NCBI RefSeq assembly: GCF_042242105.1
Contig: NC_092035.1
Span: 4,923,477 to 4,987,476, forward strand
Reading direction: 5' to 3'
Origin: Pempheris klunzingeri
Taxonomy: Eukaryota; Chordata; Actinopteri; Acropomatiformes; Pempheridae
Length of the DNA: 64,000 bases
A program made the position numbers and the translations under genes. The notes below the pieces were generated by a model that worked only from the letters and a program-made list of their open reading frames with translations, was not told the origin of the DNA and did no database searches. This document shows, in pieces, positions 39,250 to 54,704 of this stretch (positions are counted from its first letter, which is position 1; every line of letters begins with the position of its first letter).

Positions 39250-39340
39250 CGTTAAAATGCTAAACTAAGATGATGAGCGTTTTAAACTTTATACCTGCTG
39301 AACATCAACATGTTCACATTGTCATTGCGATTGTGCCAAT
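39250..39340 (+). repeat. Dispersed percomorph repeat ('ATTGCCATGAA' type), copy 3
   Basis: TTAAAATGCTAAACTAAGAT, ACTTTATACCTGCTGAACAT and CAACATGTTCACATTGTCAT match successive parts of the distal region of the same family as 22,405-22,740. Confidence 0.6.
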
Positions 39341-41633
39341 ATGGCTGCAGAATCTTTACAAAACAGGTTACACAGACAATTGTCCTTCAAAAATCTGACC
39401 TGCAACAGTCAGGTAAGCAAGGAAATAAAGTGAAAATGTATGACTAGACAGTAATCTGCAGGATGTGGTCTGAGCTTGGGTTTTTTTTGTCCTGTCCTAG
39501 GAACAAATGATGATCAATATTGGCTCTAATTATTAATTTTTTTCTCCTTGAAGCCGGTTTTCCCAGCGGCGCAGTGCGAGGGAGACTCAGCTCAATAATG
39601 TGTCTTTCAATGAGGTGCTCTAATCAAGCCCGAAGGTCTCCTTCTGAATCTTGTTGCTTTCGGAGCCTCATTTCCATTTCCCATCCCTCAAGGCAAGGTA
39701 AAGCAGTCCCGAGGTATATGAGCAGAGGCTCTGTACTTAGCCTTCACCTGCAGCTCGGTCAGTTGATAATGGAAATGACGGGTAGCCATGTTTTTGTTCT
39801 GACTAAAGGGAAATAATGGAGCACACACACAAAAAAAAAAGCAGACGGGTAAACACAAAAACAAAAGAGTGGCAGTGATGACAGTAGAGAATCGGGTGCT
39901 TTGGCCGCTCTAATTGCCAGCTTCATTTGCAATTTTCAAAGACAAGGTTACACAAGTCATCAAAATAGGAGCATTGAAGGCCAGTAGAAGATCCTGCATA
40001 TAAGCAATTCAGACTTTGAGAAATAAGCAAAAACATTAGCATTAAAAAACACGTTTCACTACTAGGCTGCAAAATGTTAAAGAAAGACTTAAATGATAGA
40101 TATTGTTCCCACTGACAGCATGCGTGTACTCTTTAATTAAGACTCTTTTTGATGATTCTTTCCTAAGTCTGGAGCAGATAACTGCCTAAACCCAGAGAGA
40201 ATCGGGATGAAACACAGGAGGAAAGAGGAAGAGGAGTCGCTTGAGGCAACAAAGAGAGAAGAGCAATCAAAGGCCTTCAGAGGATGTATCCCACTGCACT
40301 CTGTCCTTTGAGTGTGCAACGTCTTGCTGCCACAATAATGCGCTCTTCCTCTCGATTGCGCCGCTCGTAGCGCCGAACATTCAAAGAGGAGATTACAGGG
40401 CTGGTGCAGCTCCCATCTCTCCGGGTGAGTGTGGAACACCGGTGGTGAGACTCTGCAGCGTGCCAATCAATACGAGCCCCCGTGTTCCCAGTGACCACAA
40501 TAATTATCATCACCATCCACACGAGTGACATGTTTGGGCTATTATGGAAGGTCAAGAGCAGATTGGCGGCACGTGACGTTTCCATGGCACCAACGTGTGT
40601 AAACTGTGCTCCCGCCGCTTGTCAACACTTTGTTTGGGAGTCATTAGCATCATCAGGATGGAACCATCATGGGAGGATTGCTGAAAAGACGAGGAATCAG
40701 TCGTTGACCGTGATGGTGCAATTGCCTTTTAGAGCTCTGGAAACATTCATGTTGATGGGTTAATGTCTCAGATTAGACACCCGAGGGATAAAGTCGCACA
40801 GGGCTCTGAGGAGAACGTTGTGTACCAAAGCTGAGCTCTAATCTAGTCCCTAAATAAATATACATCAGGGCACTGGTCTCCAGATGATTTGATTTCTTTG
40901 TCAGCATGAAGCCCAGTGTTTTTTGTTTTTTTTTCTTTTTGTAAATGAGGTCACGCACAACCTTTGATCAACGCTGACTGGCTTGTATTTTCATTCATTT
41001 ATAAGAGAGCATCTTAAACTGTGTCCCACTGAGCTGGGACACAGTGTAACACAGTTGAACATGGATGCATCAAATGAATGGGGAATACAAGCAGACCTGC
41101 AAATGTGACTTTGTGCTTTCCCCTCAGAATTAGTACGTTTTAAACTACATCTGTGTTATTTATTCTGCAGAGTATAGCTCTACATTCAAAATATACAAAT
41201 AACCTGATAAAATGATGCATTGTTAGTGTTTGTAGGCCGCAGGAAGTTTCTGAAAAAAGGGTACTATACATCACATATTTGAACAGGTGGTTTCCCTTTA
41301 GAAATAAATGTAGGCAGGTGTGTATTCATCAGTGTGTATGCTGAAGCAAAGAGACAGAAATAAGCTATTTGTTAAGGAGATTGCATATTATCATTGCACA
41401 TATCACATAATATTATGAAATATAGTCACATATTTAAAGAAATATGTGACTAGATTTACTATTTGTCTTTAGAACTCTCCTTTGAACATTTGAAGAAATC
41501 GATTAAAATTAAAGCATCCAAACTGACCCTGGAAATAGACACCACCAAGCCGAGGTCCACTTTTTCCACAGCAGAGGGAGTTTGGTCCGTTGTAATGGAA
41601 TTTTCTTTTCTCTGTTTTATAGAATTTTTTAGA
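39341..41633. other. Gene-free flank, block 14, with candidate regulatory stretch
   Basis: No recognised gene. The stretch 40,200-40,770 is complex and repeat-free, with ACAATAATTATCATCACC near 40,498, CACGTGACG near 40,570 and GAGTCATTAGCATCATCAGG near 40,638. It is a candidate regulatory element. Several ORFs of about 100 codons cross it on both strands without recognisable domains. Confidence 0.4.
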
Positions 41634-41690
41634 AACCAAACAATCGATTGATGGAGAAAATAATCGTCGGATTAATCCAGAATGAAAACA
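41634..41690. repeat. 'AAAATAATCG' dispersed repeat, short copy 2
   Basis: It contains ACAATCGATTGATGGAGAAA followed by ATAATCGTCGGATTAATCCA. This is the core of the common teleost 'attaatcgataat' repeat. Confidence 0.55.
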
Positions 41691-41699
41691 ATGTGAACT

Positions 41700-41985
41700 A
41701 TATGAAATAGTTCAACATGAGTTCCACTACAGTAAAATCTTGCCTTTACACTAATGCATGAGTACCAATAATATAATGACACAGTACATAACAGCATAAC
41801 AGTCACAAGGGACCGTTTTCTGCATTGAGTGCTACGACCTTTAATCCTTTCAGTAAAATGTTTCAATTATACAAATCAATATTTCCAATGCAGGACTTTT
41901 ACTTGCAGCAAACTGGTTTTACAGTGTGGTGTCAGTGCTTTTACTTAAGAAAAGGATCTGAATACTTCCTCCTCCACTCTTTTTA
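41700..41985 (+). repeat. Dispersed percomorph repeat upstream of lancl1
   Basis: Blocks ACACTAATGCATGAGTACCA, AATATAATGACACAGTACAT, AATGCAGGACTTTTACTTGC, TTTTACAGTGTGGTGTCAGT and GATCTGAATACTTCCTCCTC run in the order of the percomorph repeat ending 'acttaagtaaaggatctgaatacttcttccaccactg'. Its end lies only about 60 bases before the putative lancl1 first exon. Confidence 0.65.
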
Positions 41986-42039
41986 TTCCTAAAGGCTTTT
42001 TTTTCTTTTTTTTCAATCCCAGTTGTGGCCTGTAGTTCT

Positions 42040-42146
42040 ACCTCTGCGGCAGCAGGTGGCAGCAGCGCGCTGGCTAACACGGCGACCGATCAGGAAAAGT
42101 CAAAGACGAAGAAGTCGTCAAATCCAGAGTGCTTGCACCTACAGAG
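42040..42146 (+). promoter_or_regulatory. lancl1: lancl1 promoter / putative non-coding first exon
   Basis: A GC- and CpG-richer segment (GCAGCGCGCTGG, CACGGCGACCG) ends at a plausible donor, ACAGAG|GTAGTT, at 42,146. It lies about 350 bases upstream of the acceptor of the first coding exon at 42,500. The transcription start is not determined. CAGCAGGTGGCAGCA at 42,050-42,064 fits the CTCF core. From a CTG at 42,044 the spliced frame is open into the lancl1 coding sequence. Confidence 0.45.
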
Positions 42147-42540
42147 GTAGTTACCTGGCGAAGGTTGAATTGTACAGTGTTATCCTAAGTCTTTGACGTT
42201 GAATAGACATCAAATGGGTGTAATATGAAATGTATTTTATTGCGTGTTTATGATGCTAGCTGTACAAGCAAGCGTTAGCCTTTAGCTGTAGCTGCGTAGC
42301 TGATGTAGCTCGAAGCAGCAGCGAGCTAAGCTGTCGGTAGTTAGTGAGTGTGTGGGTGTGTGTAGCTCCGCAGAACAGCCTTTCTGTGCTTTATGGCTTC
42401 AAATCCTGCTATTAGATCGATAGCTCACTATTTTTAGCCCTCTATGTTACCCGTGTCTTCTGTCTCCTGCGCCTGATATTGCCTCATCATCTCTCTGCAG
42501 ATTGTTTTGTATCTGACCCAGATATATTAGTGTACCAGTG

Positions 42541-42561
42541 CAGCAGCAGCAGCAGCAGCAA
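42541..42561 (+). repeat. (CAG)6 in the lancl1 5' leader
   Basis: A short perfect CAG repeat lies 11 bases before the lancl1 ATG, within the first coding exon. If the upstream frame were translated it would give a poly-Ser run. Confidence 0.85.
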
Positions 42562-42571
42562 AGCTGTTAAA

Positions 42572-46829
<4,258 letters not shown>

Positions 46830-47439
46830 AAAAAACAACCCCTCCGTCTCCCTCACCGCCAGCCCACTCCGCAAGGAAAAAAAAAAAATAAAACAAAAGA
46901 GGACGAGCCACAGTCGTGCATGTAAACGCTGCATCCATCTCAATGAAATGAAATTCTGGGACTGACTATGACCCCTGCTTCAGACGTTGTGCCATGTTTT
47001 CCCTGCTCTTCTCTTCTGAGAACTGACATGTTATTAACAGGATAAATCCTATACTTATATGTCGACTGCATAATTATCTCAAATATCTGTCAGAGGTGAG
47101 AGCTTCTCTTGCTTTTGTACATAAATTAAATTCTTTGCTTTATTAACTCGGGCTGTTCCTCAGATCTTGACGTTTTTAATTTTAGACTGTCAAAACATTC
47201 AATGGAACTGTGGGGTCACTAAATGGCATTTTGTTAACACTTATCGCCAGTGTATTCTGTAAGCTAGATTTGTTTAACGGAAAAAAAAAGGAAAATGCTT
47301 TAGTTTGCTTTTCTGTTTTCTTTTTCAGAGAAATGTCAACAGCGAAGCTAGTTACAATGTGCTAAATATAAGCTGTGTCATGTGTTGAGGGATTAACCCC
47401 CGAGTGTGAACCGTTGCCTGTCCTTTGCACTGTCTGGGC

Positions 47440-47445
47440 AATAAA
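47440..47445 (+). terminator. lancl1: lancl1 poly(A) signal
   Basis: AATAAA lies about 610 bases past the lancl1 stop codon in a T-rich 3' UTR context, followed by GTGTCTTTTT, a GU/U-rich downstream element. AAAAATAAAAC near 46,887 is a possible earlier site. Confidence 0.6.
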
Positions 47446-47449
47446 TCGT

Positions 47450-48412
47450 GTCTTTTTACAGCTGTTGCTCCGCGGTGAATTTCAGTCCCTCCTCCTCTTG
47501 TTTTCGGTGTAGCTGTTGCAGCAGCAGCAGCAGCGGCGGCGGAGAGAAGCCACAGGAGGGCAGCAGAGAGTCGTGAGTGAGCATCTGACAGTGGCAAGAG
47601 CAGAAGACAAAAGAGATTCACCTTGAAACTTGGTCGCTTCGTGAATAGCAGTCAGATTGTATACTAATCAGCTTGAGTTTTCCATAATCAGTGATATCGA
47701 TGTGGCACATTTAGATGGTGTGATCTGCTTTCGCTTGATTACGCAGTGAACAACCGAGAGAGGCAGGAGATGTACACATGCACCTTCTCCGTCATTTTGA
47801 AGACGTTAAGCTGACAAACAGCCGCATATCACTGTGACGAGTGTGTCAAATCCTCTGCGCCTTCCTCCATGGGCCTCTCGGCTCAACCGGTCTGGTGCCT
47901 ACTCCAAATAAGGCTCACCTAACATCCCCCGAAAGCCGAGCAACGACACAATGCCACTGCTCTTTTTTAAGCCCCCTGCCCACGCTTCTATATGACCTGA
48001 CGCCAGCTGAGGGGCTTGGGGGGCTAAAGAGGAGAGCCGGCGAGGGAGGGAGGGAGGGAGGTTTGGGAGGGCGGGTCAGCTGGTTACTGTACAAGAGAGT
48101 CTTGAGAATCAGGAGCGTTCATTTTCTCCCCCCCAAGGGCCGGCCCAGCGTAGGAGAAACCGAACACCTCGGGGGGGTAAAAATAGAGCTCATCTGTCTG
48201 AGGTGTGGTCTCACAGACGCATCTTTCACCGCGCTTCGTTCACTCAGTCTCTCAAATGTCCTCCGGCTCTTTTGCTTCTGCTCTTAAGCTGCGGGGCAGA
48301 ACGGTCCTGTATTACAGAGCTGACGACAAATTAGACTTAAGCCTGGCAGAGTGAATACAGAAGCTATTCACGCTCTCTGTGAATTATCCAACCCTGTGCA
48401 CGCTGTCTCTCT

Positions 48413-48444
<32 letters not shown>

Positions 48445-50040
48445 CTTTCTGTCCCTCTGGAACGAACTTTGAAAGGAAAAGAAAAGTTTTACTCCAGAGC
48501 TGCACACTCACAACGTGGCAGTTGTGAGTTTTTGCAAAAAGATGTTTTAACAACATTTGCATTTCTGATTTCAAGGTTTTTGGTCCCTAAGAGACACAAA
48601 GCACAGTCAGAAACAGTCCACTGAAGTGAATAATGGTCTCGACCGTGTGTCTGTTCATTCATACGTCACAATATTCTTCAGTTAAAGAAACATTCCAAAG
48701 CTTCAGCACTGAACGTGCAGTGATCATCAGAGGCTGGCAGTGATGCTGCACAGCTAGATGTTTGTGATGCAGACGACATCTCATACGCTGCTTTAACCTT
48801 CAGTGCAGGGTTTAAAGAGGCCAGTTTTGCAGTTTTAACATATGATTGGATGCGATGACAACAGAATTAAGCATAAATAAATGTATGCTGAAGCAAAGCA
48901 CCGTCTAATATATTCAAGTCAGATGGCACCCGTTGTGGGAGCTGTTCCAGGCCAGACAAGAGCTTAGTGCCTCTTTGCTGAAGGTGACTCTGACTAGAAA
49001 AACACAGTCGTCTTAGAAACCACCAACGTAGTTCTCTGCTTTAATGTGTTCTCTAATTGATACTATTGCTTTGACAAAGCAGTGGTAGTCAGTGGACCTT
49101 GACCTTGTTCTGCTGGTTTCATATCCAAGAATTAACTTTCTCTTCGAGAAAATCGAGCAATAAACACCTGATGGTCCACGTAACGACACACTTTATTCCT
49201 AATGAAGACTTGTTCAGAAATGTGCTCCCTGTTTTTGCACGGTGCCGTTTTCAAGATGAAATCAGAGAATCGCTCTTGCGAGTTCGCTTTCGCAGCGTGC
49301 AGTTTTATGCATCCGCGTCGATGACGGTTTCCATTTTGGTGTTGCTGTCAGCACCATGGAGAGCTCTGGTGGAGGCAGGTCTGCGCTCAGGTCATTTAAC
49401 CTCTAGAGATTATGCCATTAAGTCTTTTCTTCTGGGTAGTTTAACCGGCGCTATCATGATCATTTTATAGCCTCAGTTTCCCTCCAACGGAACTCTCCTC
49501 TCGTTTGTCTGGTACATTACAGGCATTTTCATCGAGTTCTATTAAAGATGAAGTAAAACAGCGTGTTACAGTGCTGAACTCAGCCATAGAAACCACTCAC
49601 TTTGGAATGTCTTTATTTCTTTTATGTTGCAGATAATGTGCTGCATTTCAGGGTTTCTGCTGCAGGTGCGTTGAAAGGAAATGTCCTTAAAACGTCACAC
49701 AGTAGCATCATGAAACCAAAGAATATTAAGTTCAGAGTTTTTTTTAATACCTGCCTGAATGGAATCAGGTTTTTAAACAGTTTTTTGCTCTGCTGTTTAA
49801 CCATAAGAGGAGCAGCAGTGCCGCTGTTTAAAAATACCACCCTGTAAATGAACTCAGTGGGCTTGGAGCCCCTCTGACACGAGCTCCTCAGTACGTCACA
49901 TTTTCTGCATTTTCACCCACAGTTCAGTTGTGTCTCTGTTCCAGCACAGACAACCTTATATGCCCGGTCGGTGGAAGCTTTCTGCTCTGTATCATTCAAA
50001 AACTCTTTCAAATCTTGAGACGCACGACGTAGAGTCTTGA
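47450..50040. other. lancl1-myl1 intergenic region
   Basis: No recognised gene. It has a CAG/CGG-rich patch near 47,518-47,542, G-quadruplex-type GGGAGGGAGGGAGGG near 48,044-48,060 and compound (CT)n-(GT)n at 48,406-48,444. A 123-codon + ORF at 49,099-49,470 has a hydrophobic C-terminus but no family that I recognise. No exon for the alanine/proline-rich MLC1f N-terminus is visible. Confidence 0.55.
48406..48444 (+). repeat. Compound (CT)n-(GT)n microsatellite
   Basis: A short CT repeat passes into about 28 bases of GT repeat. Confidence 0.9.
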
Positions 50041-50057
50041 CACAGTTATTTCTCCTT

Positions 50058-50235
50058 CTAAAAATACCCCTGTCCCCTTCTAAAGGCCTACTCCCACTGC
50101 ACAGGGCGCACGGCTCTCCTTTCCGTTTGCCCTAAGAAAGTTAAAGACGGTCCAACATGTCATCTGATCCACCTCATTAGCATATGTGACATCACGTGCC
50201 CCGGATAAATAAGAGGGGGCTGTGACCATGGCTCA
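50058..50235 (+). promoter_or_regulatory. myl1: Fast-muscle light chain promoter
   Basis: ATAAATAAG at 50,205-50,213 is a TATA-type box, placing the start of transcription near 50,235. Upstream lie a MEF2-like CTAAAAATAC (50,058-50,067) and E-boxes CATCTG (about 50,161), CATATG (about 50,181) and CACGTG (about 50,194). This combination suits a skeletal-muscle gene. Individual sites are inferred from sequence only. Confidence 0.55.
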
Positions 50236-50301
50236 GGACCACTCTGTCTTGGGACTCCGGCTTCTCTTCTCCTTTCTTTCCTCCAGCTCCAACTCTCCAA
50301 A

Positions 50302-52956
50302 ATGGTGTGTAGAAAATTGTGTTTTGGACCTTTTTGGGGTGGGGCAGTGCCGATGGAGTTACTTTTTTTTTTTTTCCTACCGGGGACAAGTGTTTATGGA
50401 GTTGGATCCCATCTCTCCATCTCTGAAATCATGCTAGGGAAGAGTAACCAAGCCTTGCATGTTTGGCTCTGGTCTTTAAAAATTGTGGAAAAGGTTCAAG
50501 GTTGAGATGCTCTCTTTGAAATACATTCATATTTCTATGACTAATGTCTTTGTAGCCTTGTATCGAAATGTAAGGAACCTTTAATTTCACCACCCATCAC
50601 ATTTATTTACTGCAGTTTTGGACAGCATTTTGTCTGTGCTCTCATAAATCACTCATTTTCACTCATGTCTCTTTGTCCGTGTGTCTGTAAATGTGTCTTG
50701 TTGTTTGTGTGTATGCGTGTTTGTTTTTTTGTGTATTTCCATGTGACAGACCGAGTTCTCAGCGGACCAGATTGAGGGTAAGTGAAGAGACGGCGAGATC
50801 ATCCTCATCCCCTTATAAATAACTTGGCGTGAGAACGTGAGAGTTTGCCCCTCAGAATCATCAGTCATGTTGTCAGAAGGGATCTTTCAGCAGTTGCCAC
50901 GCTAAACAAACTCCCAGAGCAGGTCCAGGCTTGCTGAGTTTAGACAAATCAACCACTAAAGGGTGGAAGTGGGGATCAAGAAAGAACCAGACTGAAGGCC
51001 ACGATAGGACGTGCCATTCTAGGGACTTGTCCAGCTGTCGAGGAGGACGTGACATGTGTCTATTCTAAGCCATGCCCGGCCTTGTCTTGGGGCCCGCAGT
51101 GGCCCTCACAGCTGAGGTGTTAATCGCCAGGCCAAGGTTTAAGACGCAGGCCGGCGGCGTCCCCTTACACAAGGAATCCAAACTGTGATTCCCCAGCAAC
51201 ATCCCCAACCCTTCTGTAAACTGTCTGGTGGGAGACGTTTGTCATAGCTTGTCAAGTGGGTATGACAATTGAACGCTCATTTAAAATGCCCCCATTGTGA
51301 ACAGAGCTACATTTCTTCTTTTGCTCCTGTATTATAAGTCCATATTATAAGTGATACACTTTAAAAGCTCCCATTTGGGCACGTCACAGTTGTGGGGTAA
51401 AGCTCAAAAGTGCCTCCTATCAGTGTCATTTGACTTCCTACTCGCTATGCTTTGCGCCCCGAAAAGAAAAAAAATGCTGCTTCTGCACATTGTGGTCCGT
51501 TTATACCACACGTTGGTCCTCAGTGGATACATGCAGGTGTTGATTACGTCGCCGTCAGCGTTCTGAAGTTCAACTTGAAGGGGGCCAGGGGGCCATGCCT
51601 GTATATGGCCCTGGTTACTCCGTAGGGGTGTATCAGTTTGCTCCCAGTGTCGCCCTGAATTCCTCGCAAATACAAGCGGAGGCAGGAATGGAGAAGGGTT
51701 GGCACAGCTGCTGCTGCTCCTCCTGCCGCCGTCCGGAAAACAACGCAAGAGCATTAATCAGTCAGAAAGGTCACTTTGAGTTGGCCTCCTGGTAGGGTTC
51801 ATAGAAATAGCTCACCTTTGTTCAGGCCCCCGGTCGGTGCCTTCCTCTTGTCGGCGCGGGGACAGCTGTCGCTCTCCCAATTAGCTGGGAACAGTGGCAG
51901 AAGTATGTGGCTCCTGCTGTCTTTGATCCACAAAGACGATGTAGGTGACCACCAGTCCTGTGATGGAGACGCCCAAAGGAACATTACTGTCCTACCACAT
52001 ACAGCAAATATAACTTTTTGATGGTCACATAAAAGGGGTTCTTTTTCATGTCCATTAGCCTTAACATTTTTTATTTTCACGCTACCATGAGTTCATAGAT
52101 TTCTACTGTGTGTAGCCTTTTAAGCAGTGACAGGACTGAGGTGTGAAATCACCTGTTTTCTGTTCTTGTCAACCGTTTGGTAACTCTCCCTTGATTCTCC
52201 CTCTCCCCTCCACCCGACCAGACTTCAAGGAGGCTTTCGGTCTCTTTGACAGAGTTGGTGACAGCCAGGTGGCCTTCAACCAGGTGGCTGACATCATGCG
52301 TGCTCTGGGCCAGAACCCCACCAACAAGGATGTTGTAAAGATTCTTGGCAACCCATCTGCTGACGGTAACGACGTTGCGCGTGTGCAAAATAACTCTTTT
52401 TAGGTTAAAAGGTATGTAACCAACGGTGCCGGATATTTTTTCGACAGACATGGCCAACAAGAGGCTCAACTTCGATGCTTTCCTGCCCATGCTGAAGGAG
52501 GTGGACGCCGTCCCAAAGGGTACCTACGATGACTACGTTGAGGGTCTCCGCGTCTTCGACAAGGAGGGCAACGGCACAGTCATGGGTGCTGAGCTGCGCA
52601 TCGTGCTGTCCACCCTGGGTGAGTCTCAAGTCGCCTTTCCCCAAATATAGAAGCGCACAAATATAGTTTGCTTAGCGCGCAGAGTGTGTGTGAAATGGAG
52701 AGCAACTCCCTGACATGGATCCTCATGCGTCCACAGGAGAGAAGATGACTGAGACTGAGATTGAGGCCCTCATGGCCGGCCAGGAGGACGAGAACGGCAG
52801 TGTGCACTATGAGGGTAAGCCTTCATTTCCCAGCATGCCCTCTCCCCCCCTCTCTCTCTCTCTGTCTCTCTCCTTCTTATTAATCTATTACTCCAAAGAT
52901 CCTTACATATGGGTTTGTGTTTTCCAGCTTTCGTCAAGCACATCATGTCTGTGTAA
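50302..52956 (+). CDS. myl1: Fast skeletal essential myosin light chain, MLC3f type
   Basis: Six coding exons: 50,302-50,304; 50,750-50,777; 52,222-52,365; 52,448-52,618; 52,737-52,814; 52,928-52,956. All junctions are GT-AG with consistent phases, and the product is 150 residues, the usual MLC3f length. It is the alkali (essential) light chain that wraps the lever arm of fast myosin heavy chain in the sarcomere. The start is [10 protein letters not shown]. The EF-hand-like regions include [13 protein letters not shown], the most canonical loop in [14 protein letters not shown], and [14 protein letters not shown] near the C-terminus, which ends VKHIMSV. In essential light chains these loops generally do not bind calcium well. 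The ATG is the last three bases of exon 1, so the coding part of that exon is the start codon alone. The Ala/Pro/Lys-rich MLC1f N-terminal exon was not found. In teleosts MLC1 and MLC3 come from separate genes, so a name such as mylz3/myl13 is also possible. The syntenic position favours myl1. Confidence 0.96.
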
Positions 52957-53430
52957 GAGGCCAGCAGTAGGAGTGCTGAGGAAACTGTAGCTCACCTACA
53001 GACAGCCCGACAGTGTTCAGGACATCCACGCTGTGTTAAAGACCAACCAAGGAAAGACAAGGACTATGTACAAGGGATGTTGAAGCAAACCCATCTTGTT
53101 GTTTTATTTTGTTTTCCTTTCCACTTCTTCTCCAACCCTCTTCTCTCGGGACACCGCCATCATCTCTCCGCTGTAGACCCCCCCATCACTTGGCCTCTTA
53201 CTCCACCCAGGGCGTGTCTCCACTCGCCGCATGGGGTGAGGAACGGGGGAGAAGGGGTGACCGCTCACCAAGTGAGGGTAGATCCCTCCCTTCCCACCAC
53301 CACCTCATTCAGTCACGCCATCACTGGCCCAGCAACGCCAAAGGTGCTGGAGAATGGTCGTGGATAGAACGCCACAAGTCTTCCCACTTCCCCTGAAAAG
53401 TTTTATTTATTGTCATTCTGTTCATTTCAG

Positions 53431-53436
53431 AATAAA
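53431..53436 (+). terminator. myl1: myl1 poly(A) signal
   Basis: AATAAA lies about 475 bases past the stop codon, at the end of a C-rich 3' UTR. The likely cleavage site is near 53,450. Confidence 0.8.
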
Positions 53437-53454
53437 CTTTTCCAACGTACATCC

Positions 53455-54700
53455 CATCTGGGCTGATTCTTGATCTTTCATTGCCCACATACAGTTGTAG
53501 ATATGCATCAGGTGTAGTTTAGAATAGTTCTATCTTATATAGTGTAGTTAAAAACAGCACATTCTTCTTCAAACAAATGAGCCTTTTTGTACCTGCAGCA
53601 CCCACAGTGCCTAAACAGTATGTTTCTGTAAATTGTAAATAACACAAATAGTGCAAAGAAATAAATACTGAATGGATCTATGTGGCATGGGTGGTTATGT
53701 ACAGTGTGCATGTATACATGACTATATACAGTAAACACAGTGTGCTGCAAATATAGCCTGGATAATCTTAGTGTTTGTCTTCGCTATCAGCCAATCAGCG
53801 CTCACCCAAACATCTCAGTATATCTGGTATCTGAGGGTCTCACATATTAAAGAGAGTCCCCTGAGGATGCTATATATATCTAATCTTTCAGGAACATGTG
53901 TTCAGGTATAAATCTCTGCAGGCTTTATGTATCACTCCTGGATCTGCCCGCATCCCTGTTGAGCACGTACAAGGAATCGACCAGGAAACATAGTTTGTTT
54001 GTAGTTTTGGTACATTTCTTTTTCCCCACCCCTCTGTGAAACTTCTAGTGGAATAAAATGCAGGAGCAATCTGCAACCTGTGACAGACAGGTTGCAGTGT
54101 AAAAACTGCGAGAACAGCCTGCCGCAATGTGGACACACTTTTATTACACGCGTTACATCATACTTCTAACAACAGCCAAGCTTTTAAAAGAAATTAGATA
54201 AAACACATTATATATATTGTAGATCTACATGTGCAAAAATAACAGGATAAATATAAAGAATCTCTTATTTTGGATCTATAAAATACAAATTAATTTCTGC
54301 ATTAGCAAATGTAGTATTTATTTTTACATGCTAATCTATTATGTGTCATGTTTGAGTACATACTTAAATCAAATGTGAGCAAATGTGTTTTTTTTTACTT
54401 AGTGCTGAAATTGAACGTTGTATTACTAAATTCTGCCACAGCTTCATTCCTACCAGTAGGTGTCAGAGTTGAGCGGGAAAAGCTCTGTACAGTTTTAGTA
54501 GAAGAAGAAACCTCTGCACTGAGATATGGAAATGAATTTGAGGTCTCACTCTGTTGCTGTTGTTATGGAGGAAAATATTCTGCTAGAGTGAGAAAACTCA
54601 TTTTACATCCAAACAACTTCCTTCATAGTCATATTTTAAGCTTATTGAGGCTCCATCACAAGGGGAAAATAAAAAATAACACAGATTGATGGTTTAAATA
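53455..54700. other. myl1-acadl intergenic region
   Basis: No recognised gene. The sequence is AT-rich. CCAGTAGGTGTCAG at 54,453-54,466 is one base off the CTCF core. The 113-codon + ORF at 54,348-54,689 has no recognisable homology and stops before the acadl leader. Confidence 0.6.
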
Positions 54701-54704
54701 TACT

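Noticed and set aside
1..42000. CPS1 or ERBB4 exons expected from human synteny
   Set aside because: I looked for kinase, receptor-tail, glutaminase and ATP-grasp motifs in the translations and saw none. A short exon could be missed by eye.
42541..42561. CAG tract as a disease-type expandable repeat
   Set aside because: Only six units long, within normal background length for 5' leaders.
52149..52807. Minus-strand ORFs over the myl1 exons
   Set aside because: Opposite-strand shadows. The + strand exons encode a complete essential light chain.
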